A DNA stretch of 64,000 nucleotides, from the NCBI GenBank assembly GCA_025408425.1, contig JANXYX010000052.1, positions 1-64,000 on the forward strand, in the 5' to 3' direction. This document shows positions 26,873 to 33,923 of the stretch, piece after piece. The notes under the pieces were generated by a model. The model saw only the letters and a list, made by a program, of their open reading frames with translations, searched no databases and was not told where the DNA came from. The translations under genes and the position numbers were made by a program. This stretch comes from Granulicella sp. (GTDB lineage Bacteria > Acidobacteriota > Terriglobia > Terriglobales > Acidobacteriaceae). How positions within the stretch are numbered: position 1 is the stretch's first letter; each line of letters starts with the position of its first letter.

Positions 26873-27328
26873 ATGGGATTGAGTAAGGTATTGCGGGAGA
26901 AGCGGTTTAAGACGCGGTCGGTTGAGGGGACTTTGGCGCTGGGGGAGAAGCTGGTGGAGATTCTGCGGCCTCCGATGCTGGTGATTCTGCGGGGTGAGGT
27001 GGGGGCGGGGAAGACGACGCTGGTGAAGGGGATTGCGGCGGCTCTGGGGGCGGCGTATGAGGAGGATGTGACGAGTCCGACGTTTACGCTGGTGCATGAG
27101 TATGAAGGGCCGAAGGTGCATCTGTTTCATCTGGACCTTTACCGGTTGGAGACGGAGGAACAGATTGCGGTGCTGGGGCTGGAAGAGATGCTCGCGGAGC
27201 CGAATGCGCTGGTGCTGGTGGAGTGGGGGGAGCGGTTCGAAAGCGTGGTGAAGCTGGCGGATGGGGAGATTGCGATGGAGCATGGCGAGGGGGATGAGCG
27301 GGGGTTGATGGTTCGGTGGAAGGCTTAA
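26873..27328 (+). CDS. tsaE: tRNA threonylcarbamoyladenosine biosynthesis ATPase TsaE
   Basis: This small ATPase of the TsaBDE complex installs t6A37 in ANN-decoding tRNAs. The 151 residues contain the Walker A loop GEVGAGKTTL, the family block DVTSPTFTLVHEYEG and HLDLYRLE. GGGAGG lies just before ATG 26873. The partner genes tsaB and tsaD are not adjacent. Confidence 0.95.
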   Translation: MGLSKVLREKRFKTRSVEGTLALGEKLVEILRPPMLVILRGEVGAGKTTLVKGIAAALGAAYEEDVTSPTFTLVHEYEGPKVHLFHLDLYRLETEEQIAVLGLEEMLAEPNALVLVEWGERFESVVKLADGEIAMEHGEGDERGLMVRWKA

Positions 27329-27352
27329 GGGTGGGTAGGAACGGGGAACGGC

Positions 27353-27388
27353 AGAAGCAGATCCCTGCGGGATGACAAACAAAAGGAC
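27353..27388. repeat. Short intergenic repeat (family C), copy 2
   Basis: AGAAGCAGATCCCTGCGGG is followed by ATGACAAACAAAAGGAC. It lies 24 bp after the tsaE stop. The central palindrome is reduced to ATCCCTGCGGGAT. Confidence 0.65.
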
Positions 27389-27425
27389 AGACAACGGCTG
27401 GGGCTGGGTGGGTTGAGGGGGTAGG

Positions 27426-27449
27426 CCGTCGCGAAGATGGGGCACCCGG
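27426..27449. repeat. Partial family-R palindromic element, intergenic
   Basis: CCGTCGCGAAGATGGGGC plus ACCCGG matches the 3' arm of the elements found inside nnr and the acyl-CoA carboxylase gene. The 5' hairpin is missing. Confidence 0.6.
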
Positions 27450-27678
27450 CTGGGTAGATGCTTAGGCAATATGGGTGGGTTTGTGGCGGATCGGCCCCGG
27501 GGATTCGTGGGGTGGTGGGTGGGCGTTTGGTGGGGAATATATTTTTTGCGCATGGGATGGGTCTTCGGGGCTAGAATGTCTGCCACTTCGCTGGGCTTAG
27601 CGCAGCGGTACTGGGAGGCGATTCCGGTTAGCTCTGCCTCTCACTAGATCTCTGGATGCGACGAGGGGGAAGTCTGCG

Positions 27679-29838
27679 ATGAAGAGCTATTTGGGAAACG
27701 AGATTCGCAACGTGGCTTTTGTGGGGCATGCGCATTGCGGAAAGACGACGCTGGTGTCGGCGATGCTGCATGCGGCGAAGATGACTTCGTCGATGGGGCG
27801 TGCGGAGGATGGGACGGCGGTGACGGCGTACGACGAGGAAGATGTGGCGCGCCGGACGACGATGTCGAATGCAGTGGCGTTTGCAGAGTGGCAGGGGGTG
27901 AAGGTGAACCTGGTGGATACGCCGGGGTTTCATATGTTTGTGCATGAGGCTCGGGCGGCGTTGATGCCGGTGGAGGCGGCGGTGGTGGTGGTGAATGCGC
28001 AGACAGGTGTGGAGGCGGTGACGGACCGGGTGTGGAAGTTTGCCGGAGATGTTGATCTGCCACGGGTGGTGGTGATCAGCCAGATGGACCATCCGAAGGC
28101 GGCTGATCGAGAAGGACGTGAGCGGATGCTGGAGGTGATGCGGGAGAGGTGGGGGCGGCAGGTGGTTCCGGTGCAGTTGCCGATTGTGGATGAACAGGGC
28201 TTCCATGGGGTGGTGGACCTGGTGACGATGGAGGCGTTCTTCTACAAGCCGGATGGGGATGGGCGAGGGACGATTGGAGAGATTCCTGCGGCGCTGAAGG
28301 AGGATGCGAAGGCGGCGCATGAGGCTCTGGTGGAGCTGGTGGCGGAGGGTAAGGATGAGCTGATGGAGGAGTTCTTCAACGAAGGGACGATTCCGGAGCA
28401 GCATCTGATTGCGGCGCTGCATGAGGCGATTCGGGAGGACAGGATCTTTCCGGTGCTGTATGTGAGCGGGCTGCGGAATGTGGGGACAGACCATCTGCTG
28501 GATTTTCTGAAGGTGTATGCGCCTTGTCCGCTGGAGCGGGAGCCGATTGCGGTGCGTGCTCCACATGAGGTGGCTGCGAATGGAAATGGAGCGGGGAATC
28601 GGGACGACGGCGTGGGTCAGGTGGAGATGGTGATGCGGCGGATGGAGGATCAGGAGCCGCTGGCGCTGTATGTCTACAAGACGATGGTGGATCCGTTTGC
28701 GGGGAGGATTTCGTTCTTCAAGGTGGTGAGCGGGACGTTGAAGTCGGATGCGATGGTGCAGAGCTTTACGCGAGGGGAGGCGGAGCGGATGGCGCATCTG
28801 TCGATCATGCAGGGGAGGAAGGCAGTGGAGGTTCCGGAGCTGCATGCGGGAGATCTGGGGGCGGTGGCGAAGCTGCGGATTACGTTGACGGGAGACACGC
28901 TGGGAGCGAAGGGGCACGAGATCTTTCTGGAGCCGGTGGCGATGCCGGAACCGGCGATGACGTATGCGATTGAACCGAAGACAAGGGCGGATGAGGACAA
29001 GCTGGCTCCGGCACTGCATAAGTTGATGGAAGAGGACCAGATGGTGCGGTTCTTTCGGGATCCGCAGACGAATGAGTTTCTGGTGGCGGGTGCGGGACAA
29101 CCGCATATTGAAGCGCTGGTGTCGAAGCTGAAGCGGCGGTATCACGCGGAAGTGATACTGAAGGCGCCGAAGGTTCCGTACCGGGAGACGATTCGTGGGA
29201 GGGCGGAGGCGCAGGGGCGGCACAAGAAACAGACGGGCGGACATGGGCAGTTTGGCGACTGCAAGATCAAGCTAGAGCCGCTGGCGAGAGGGAGCGGGAT
29301 TGAGTTTGTGAATGATATTTTTGGCGGGGCGATTCCGCGGCAGTTTATTCCGGCGGTGGAGAAGGGGGTTCAGGAGTCTGCGTTGCGTGGATATCTGGCG
29401 GGGTATCCGGTGACGGACTTTAGGGTGACGCTGGTGGATGGGAGCTATCACGACGTGGATTCGAGCGAGATGTCGTTCAAGATGGCAGGGCGGATCGCGT
29501 TTCGGAAGTGCATGGAGGCGGCGAAGCCAGCACTGCTGGAGCCGGTGATGCGGGTGGAGATCGAGGTTCCGGATGAGTTTGCGGGAGCTTTGATGGGGGA
29601 CCTGAACGGGCGGCGCGGGCGGGTGCAGGGGATGGAGAGCCTGGGGGCAGGGGGCACGATCATTCGGGCAGAGGTGCCGCTGGCGGAGATGCTGAGCTAT
29701 GGGACTACGCTGACGTCGATGACGCAGGGGCGGGGGAGCTTCCGGATGGAGATGGACCACTATGATGTGGTTCCGCAGGTGCTGGCGGACAAGATAGTGG
29801 CTACGGCGAAGAGGCCGCTGCAGGACGAGGAGGAGTAG
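27679..29838 (+). CDS. Elongation factor G-like translational GTPase
   Basis: The 719-residue protein has the five-domain EF-G layout. Its G1 loop is GHAHCGKT (16-23) and G3 is DTPG (80-83). G4 reads SQMD (134-137) instead of NKxD, and G5 reads SGL instead of SAx. The region before G3 (DGTAVTAYDEEDVARRTTM) matches the EF-G-like branch found beside canonical EF-G, so this is probably a paralogue, not the housekeeping factor. Domain IV (GRHKKQTGGHGQFGD) and domain V are complete. The divergent G4 suggests altered nucleotide handling (inference). It has no adjacent ribosomal operon genes. Confidence 0.9.
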   Translation: MKSYLGNEIRNVAFVGHAHCGKTTLVSAMLHAAKMTSSMGRAEDGTAVTAYDEEDVARRTTMSNAVAFAEWQGVKVNLVDTPGFHMFVHEARAALMPVEAAVVVVNAQTGVEAVTDRVWKFAGDVDLPRVVVISQMDHPKAADREGRERMLEVMRERWGRQVVPVQLPIVDEQGFHGVVDLVTMEAFFYKPDGDGRGTIGEIPAALKEDAKAAHEALVELVAEGKDELMEEFFNEGTIPEQHLIAALHEAIREDRIFPVLYVSGLRNVGTDHLLDFLKVYAPCPLEREPIAVRAPHEVAANGNGAGNRDDGVGQVEMVMRRMEDQEPLALYVYKTMVDPFAGRISFFKVVSGTLKSDAMVQSFTRGEAERMAHLSIMQGRKAVEVPELHAGDLGAVAKLRITLTGDTLGAKGHEIFLEPVAMPEPAMTYAIEPKTRADEDKLAPALHKLMEEDQMVRFFRDPQTNEFLVAGAGQPHIEALVSKLKRRYHAEVILKAPKVPYRETIRGRAEAQGRHKKQTGGHGQFGDCKIKLEPLARGSGIEFVNDIFGGAIPRQFIPAVEKGVQESALRGYLAGYPVTDFRVTLVDGSYHDVDSSEMSFKMAGRIAFRKCMEAAKPALLEPVMRVEIEVPDEFAGALMGDLNGRRGRVQGMESLGAGGTIIRAEVPLAEMLSYGTTLTSMTQGRGSFRMEMDHYDVVPQVLADKIVATAKRPLQDEEE

Positions 29839-29850
29839 CGTGGACTCCAG

Positions 29851-29895
29851 AGAAAAAGCAGGTTTTCCGCTGCGCGAAGGATGACATTTTTTGTC
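29851..29895. repeat. Short intergenic repeat (family C), copy 3
   Basis: AGAAAAAGCAGGTTTTCCGC is followed by TGCGCGAAGGATGACATTTT. It begins 12 bp after the stop of the EF-G-like gene, matching the position of the copies after nnr and tsaE. Confidence 0.6.
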
Positions 29896-29920
29896 TGAAG
29901 CGGCGGTGATTTGAACTGCA

Positions 29921-30679
29921 CTAGGGTTGGGTGGAGCGGCCGGTGTAGCGGTAGATTGCGCACTCTTCGTCGCCGGTGGAGCCGTATTCCTTTTGGGCGG
30001 CGATGGCGGCGAGATCTGCCGCGTGGTCTTCGGTTGACATGGCTACGGGGCCGAAGAAAAGGCGGGTGAAGGCGGGGTGGCGGTCGAGGACGTTGGCGCA
30101 CTCGGCGTTGACGTAGAGGAGATCGAGGGTGCCGGGTCGGTTGGCGAACTGGGTTTCGATGCGTCGGAGGAGGAGCTTGAGGACGGGGGCTTCGAAGGGG
30201 TGGAAGAGGAAGGCGATGCAGGGGGTTTTGGGGAAGTCGAAGGTGAGGGCGTCCTGCTCGAGGAGGCGGATGGGGGCGAGGCGGGGTGCGGTGGGGTCGG
30301 AGGCGTGGGATGCGACCCAGTGGTCGAGGTTGGTCTGGGCGATGTCGGCGAGGGTGGGGTTGAGTTCGATGCCGATGATCTGGCGGAAGGGGAGTTCGCT
30401 GGCGACGAGCATGGCGCGGCCTTTGCCGGCGCCGAAGTCGATGAAGGTGTATTTGTTGATGGGGTGCGGGGGCTTTGTGGCTTGCCAGTCGTCTACGAGG
30501 GTGCGAAGGATGCTGGGAGCTACTCCGTAGTAGGCGGTGACGTGGTCGTCGTTGGGATGGCCCGTGAGGAGGTCGCCGGCTGGGATGAGGCCGCTGGTGT
30601 CTACGCCGTGGGCGGTGTCGAAGGGGTGGACGGGCGGGTCGATGGTGTTGGATTTGCGGGGGATTCGGATGGGGGGCAT
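29921..30679 (-). CDS. Class I SAM-dependent methyltransferase
   Basis: This 252-residue cytoplasmic protein has a Rossmann methyltransferase core: motif I is TFIDFGAGKGRAMLVA, followed by IIGIELNPTLADIA (acidic residue for the SAM ribose) and LLEQDALTFDF. The substrate is unknown. The start at 30679 lies 5 bases after the stop of the DUF59 gene, so the two are co-transcribed on the minus strand. Confidence 0.85.
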   Translation of the reverse strand: MPPIRIPRKSNTIDPPVHPFDTAHGVDTSGLIPAGDLLTGHPNDDHVTAYYGVAPSILRTLVDDWQATKPPHPINKYTFIDFGAGKGRAMLVASELPFRQIIGIELNPTLADIAQTNLDHWVASHASDPTAPRLAPIRLLEQDALTFDFPKTPCIAFLFHPFEAPVLKLLLRRIETQFANRPGTLDLLYVNAECANVLDRHPAFTRLFFGPVAMSTEDHAADLAAIAAQKEYGSTGDEECAIYRYTGRSTQP

Positions 30680-30684
30680 GGGGC

Positions 30685-31056
30685 TTAGCGGATCTGGACG
30701 AGGCTGGGGTTGCCGTCGAGACCGAGGATGCGGCGGCCGGCGGGAGTGATTTGCTGCGGGGTCCAGGGGGAGTCGTGGACGAAGGTGACGGAGGTTTGGC
30801 TGACGGTTTCGAGGCCTGCGAGGCAGTTGGCGATCTGGGCGCTGAGTTGGGGTTCGGAGTCCTCGGTGGGGTTGGAGAGAGTGAGGGCGATGGCGATGCG
30901 GTATTTTTTGGGGACTCCGGGGATGTTGGCGCCGGGGGCATCGAGATCTGGCGTGATGGTGAGGGCGCGGAGGAGGCCGAGGTCGACGATGTTGCAGGGG
31001 AGGACGGGGTCGTAGCAGTCGCGGAGGGCGGTGCGGATGGTGGCTTCGGTGAGCAT
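30685..31056 (-). CDS. DUF59/MIP18-type Fe-S cluster assembly protein (SufT/PaaD-like)
   Basis: The 123-residue protein has a MIP18-like domain: IRTALRDCYDPVLPCNIVDLGLLRAL near the N terminus and HDSPWTPQQITPAGRRILGL at the end. Members mature iron-sulfur proteins or assist metal centres. A Cys lies in the usual DP(E/V)xxxN region. It starts 107 bp downstream of ispA and runs into the methyltransferase gene. Which Fe-S pathway it serves cannot be told. Confidence 0.85.
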   Translation of the reverse strand: MLTEATIRTALRDCYDPVLPCNIVDLGLLRALTITPDLDAPGANIPGVPKKYRIAIALTLSNPTEDSEPQLSAQIANCLAGLETVSQTSVTFVHDSPWTPQQITPAGRRILGLDGNPSLVQIR

Positions 31057-31163
31057 TGCTGAGTTGATGATATCGCGCTGGGATTTGCGGGGGAGTGCTA
31101 GCGTTTTGGGATGAAGATACCTGGGGCGGGTGAGCGGGGTTGCAGGGGGCGCCGGAGGTGGGG

Positions 31164-32090
31164 TTAGTTCTTGCGTTCGACCAAGTACTGGGCGAGGGAT
31201 TTTAGTGGGGTGGCTGCTTCGCCGAAGGGGGCGAGGGCTTCGAAGGCGTCGGCTATGAGTTGCTCGGCGTCGCGGAGGGACTGGTCGATGCCGTAGACGG
31301 CGGGCCAGGTGGCTTTGATGCTGGCGGTGTCTTTGCCTGCGGTTTTGCCTAGTTCTTCGGAGGATTGTGTCATGTCGAGGACGTCGTCGATGATCTGGAA
31401 GGCGAGGCCGGCTTTTTCGCCGAAGGTGCGGAGGCGTGCGATGGTGTCGGCTGAGGTGGCGTGCGTACCGATGCCGTAGAGGCCGCCGGAGACGATGCTG
31501 GTGGTGATGAGAGCTCCGGTTTTGGCGCGGTGGATGGACTCGACGAGTTCGGCTGTGGGTGGGGTGCCTTCGGATTCGATGTCGACGACCTGGCCGCCGA
31601 TCATGCCGGGGGGGAGGGGGCTGTTGGGGCCTACTCCGGTGCCTACTGCGAGCGAGATCTCCTTGAGGATGGCGACGACGGCAGCTGGTGGGGCTGGCAG
31701 GGCGGCGATGGTCTGGAAGGCGAGGGTTTGGAGGGCGTCTCCGGCGAGGATGGCGATGGCTTCGCCATAGACGACGTGGCAGGTGGGCTTGCCGCGGCGG
31801 AGGTCGTCGTTGTCGAGGGCGGGGAGGTCGTCGTGGATCAACGAATAAGTGTGGAGCATTTCGATGGCTGCGCCGAGGTTGGCGATGCCTCCGGGGAGGG
31901 TGCCTGTGACCATGCGGGCGGCTTCCATGCAGAGGATGGGGCGGAGGCGCTTGCCACCGGCAAAGGTGCTGTGGCGCATGGCGCGGTGGATAGAGTGGGG
32001 CAGAGTGTCGGGTGAGGGCAGGAGGCGTTCGAGGGCTGCGTCTGTGAGTTGCGCGCCGGAGAGGAGCAGGGATTTTACGTTGGGCTGCAT
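31164..32090 (-). CDS. ispA: Polyprenyl (farnesyl/geranylgeranyl) diphosphate synthase
   Basis: It condenses isopentenyl diphosphate units into short-chain prenyl diphosphates for quinones, haem O and undecaprenol. Over 308 residues the first Asp-rich motif DDLPALDNDD and the second IIDDVLDMT, plus GKTAGKD, are clear. Chain length cannot be fixed from sequence; IspA-type C15 is the best guess. The start lies 17 bp after the stop of the upstream membrane-protein gene, implying an operon. Confidence 0.92.
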   Translation of the reverse strand: MQPNVKSLLLSGAQLTDAALERLLPSPDTLPHSIHRAMRHSTFAGGKRLRPILCMEAARMVTGTLPGGIANLGAAIEMLHTYSLIHDDLPALDNDDLRRGKPTCHVVYGEAIAILAGDALQTLAFQTIAALPAPPAAVVAILKEISLAVGTGVGPNSPLPPGMIGGQVVDIESEGTPPTAELVESIHRAKTGALITTSIVSGGLYGIGTHATSADTIARLRTFGEKAGLAFQIIDDVLDMTQSSEELGKTAGKDTASIKATWPAVYGIDQSLRDAEQLIADAFEALAPFGEAATPLKSLAQYLVERKN

Positions 32091-32107
32091 TGAGACTTGA
32101 TGATAAA

Positions 32108-33871
32108 TCAGGGGCTTGGGTTTATGGTTTGCGGTTTGTAGAGGGTTAGGAGTAGCAGGATTATGAGTGAGATAGCGGAGGTGATGGTGCCGATGGTCTG
32201 GTCGGGGAGTGGGGCGTAGGTGATAAGGATATGTGAGGTGCCTGCGGGGATAGGGATGGCGATGAGGCCGTCTTCGCGCTGCAGACGGGTGGTGATGGGG
32301 GAGTGGTTGAGCTGGATGCGCCAGGTGGGGTAGTCGCGGAGGTTGAGGATGAGGGACTGGGGGAAGGGGGAGTTGATGGCGAGATTGTGCGGGGCTGAGC
32401 CGGGGTTGGTGTTGGGTGGGGCGGGAGCGGTGGGATTGAGGGCGAGCCAGTAGGGTGGGTTGGCGTGGGCGAGGGAGTCGTTGTCGGCGGTGATGGGGGT
32501 GTATTCGTCGGTGGGCTCGGTGCCGGAGGTGGAGTGGAAGAGGGCTGTGAGGGCTGGAACGGTGTCTTCCGGGTCGCAGGGCTGGTGGAAGATGCGGTAG
32601 GCGGGATAGGTGAGGGCTGCGGCCAGAGCGATGGCGATGGGGGTGGTGAGAGTGGGTTTGAGTTTTGCGCGGGTGAGGGCCAGGGCGAGGGTGAGGCTTA
32701 GGACTGCGGCGAGGATGGCGAGGAGGCGCCAGGGGAATTGGAGGAAGGCCAGTTCGGGGGCGTGGTTCCAGATGGGAGCGGAGATGGGGGTAAGGAGGAG
32801 GGTGATGGCGATAGTGAGGATGGCGAGACGGAATGCGGTCGTGCTGCGCACGATGCCCGATCTGGTGGCTTGTCGAAAGGCGAGGGCCAGGGTGATGGTG
32901 GTGAGGGTAATGAGGAGGATGGCGATGAAGGAGGCGGAGTGGAGGACTTGATCGTGGAGGAGGTCGTCGGGGGTGGTGCCGTTGTGGTGGAAGAAGAAAT
33001 TGTCCTGGATGCGCATGCCGGGGAGGATGGCCATGGCGATCTGGACGTAGCGGCGCTGGTAGGCGGCGGGGATGAGGTAGACGGCGGCGAGGCCGAGGCC
33101 GAGGAGGGTTCCGGCGGTTGAGGTTAGGGCGAGGTGAGTCCGCGTAGTGATGGTGGGATTGGCTTCGGTGAGTGCGGTCGTGCTTCGCACGATGCCCACC
33201 TTAGCGGCAAAAGACCGCCGCGAAGATGGAGCACCCGGATTGGCTGCTGGGGCACCCGGATTGGCTTCAGCCAGGCGGATGAGGGTTAGGAGAGCGAGGG
33301 CGTAGCAGCCCATGACGGCGGCGGGGGCGTTGGTGAGCCAGAGGAGGGCCACGGGGATGGCGATGCGGGGGATGGTGACGCGCGGGCGGAGAATGCTGTC
33401 GAGGAGGAGGGGGATGATGGCGGCGGCGAGGAGTTCGGCGTAGGCGGTGCGCTCGTACGCGGTGAAGAGCATATAGGGGTTGACGAGGTAGAACGTTGCG
33501 GCAAGGAGGGCTGCGGCGGGAGTGGTGAAGTTGCGGGCGAGGCGGTGGAGGGTGAATCCGGCGACGGTGAGGGTTAGCCAGGTGTAGAGGATGGGTGTCC
33601 ACGACCAGCGGAAGAGGAGGCCGAGGAGGGCTCCGATGGTCCAGGAGAGTGGTGGGTAGAAGATGAAGCGGGGCTCGCCTGCGTTGTAGGCGGGGGTGAA
33701 GGCCCATTGAGGGTGCAGGTTGCCGCGGCGGAATTGTTGGGCGGCTTCGAGCCAGTTGAGTATGTGGAAGTCGAAGTCGTGGCCGCAGGAACAGCCGTGG
33801 AGGATGAGGGGCAGAACAGCGATGAGCGCGGCGGCCGGGAGGACGAGGTATGGGAGACGGTCGCGCTGCAT
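32108..33871 (-). CDS. Multi-spanning membrane protein (PTPS-related/glycosyltransferase-like), with two repeat insertions
   Basis: The 587-residue integral membrane protein has about ten or more hydrophobic helices. Its N-terminal HDFDFHILNWLEAAQQF and PQWAFTPAYNAGEPRFIFYPPLSW resemble the membrane family annotated '6-pyruvoyl-tetrahydropterin synthase related', with a GT-C-like fold. Residues ~205-233, including NPGAPAANPGAP and AAKVGIVRSTTA, are encoded by a family-R palindromic element on the opposite strand. A second, shortened copy encodes SGIVRSTTAF near residue 340. Both fall in loops between helices. It leads the operon with ispA. The function is not known. Confidence 0.85.
   Translation of the reverse strand: MQRDRLPYLVLPAAALIAVLPLILHGCSCGHDFDFHILNWLEAAQQFRRGNLHPQWAFTPAYNAGEPRFIFYPPLSWTIGALLGLLFRWSWTPILYTWLTLTVAGFTLHRLARNFTTPAAALLAATFYLVNPYMLFTAYERTAYAELLAAAIIPLLLDSILRPRVTIPRIAIPVALLWLTNAPAAVMGCYALALLTLIRLAEANPGAPAANPGAPSSRRSFAAKVGIVRSTTALTEANPTITTRTHLALTSTAGTLLGLGLAAVYLIPAAYQRRYVQIAMAILPGMRIQDNFFFHHNGTTPDDLLHDQVLHSASFIAILLITLTTITLALAFRQATRSGIVRSTTAFRLAILTIAITLLLTPISAPIWNHAPELAFLQFPWRLLAILAAVLSLTLALALTRAKLKPTLTTPIAIALAAALTYPAYRIFHQPCDPEDTVPALTALFHSTSGTEPTDEYTPITADNDSLAHANPPYWLALNPTAPAPPNTNPGSAPHNLAINSPFPQSLILNLRDYPTWRIQLNHSPITTRLQREDGLIAIPIPAGTSHILITYAPLPDQTIGTITSAISLIILLLLTLYKPQTINPSP
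32836..32861. repeat. Partial family-R element inside the membrane-protein gene
   Basis: CGGTCGTGCTGCGCACGA then TGCCCG matches the 5' hairpin half (CGTGC...GCACG) of the element. In the minus-strand gene it is translated as SGIVRSTTAF. Confidence 0.75.
33176..33238. repeat. Family-R palindromic element inside the membrane-protein gene
   Basis: A full-length copy: hairpin CGTGCTTCGCACG, then TGCCCACCTTAGCGGC and the partner arm GCCGCGAAGATGGAGCA, ending CACCCGG. The host gene runs on the other strand, so it is translated in antisense as AAKVGIVRSTTA, preceded by GAPSSRRSF. Confidence 0.88.
33228..33269. repeat. 21-bp tandem duplication at the end of the element
   Basis: Two units of 21 bp, beginning GGAGCACCCGGATTGG and GGGGCACCCGGATTGG, lie head to tail. 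They encode the heptapeptide repeat NPGAPAA/NPGAPSS in the minus-strand gene. Confidence 0.85.
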
Positions 33872-33923
33872 TTAGACAGTGTAGGGCAGTGACACGGGAT
33901 CAGGTAACGGTGGTGGTTACGAA

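Larger units (their letters stand above)
27329..27678. other. 350-bp intergenic region with repeat fragments
   Basis: No credible ORF or RNA gene is seen. It holds a family-C repeat (27353-27388, AGAAGCAGATCCCTGCGGG then ATGACAAACAAAAGGAC) and the tail half of a family-R element (27426-27449, ending CGAAGATGGGGCACCCGG). The last ~100 bp before the EF-G-like gene must hold its promoter, but I see no clear boxes. Confidence 0.55.

Noticed and set aside
27628..29244. 538-codon open frame on the minus strand
   Set aside because: Antisense to the EF-G-like gene with the typical shadow composition.
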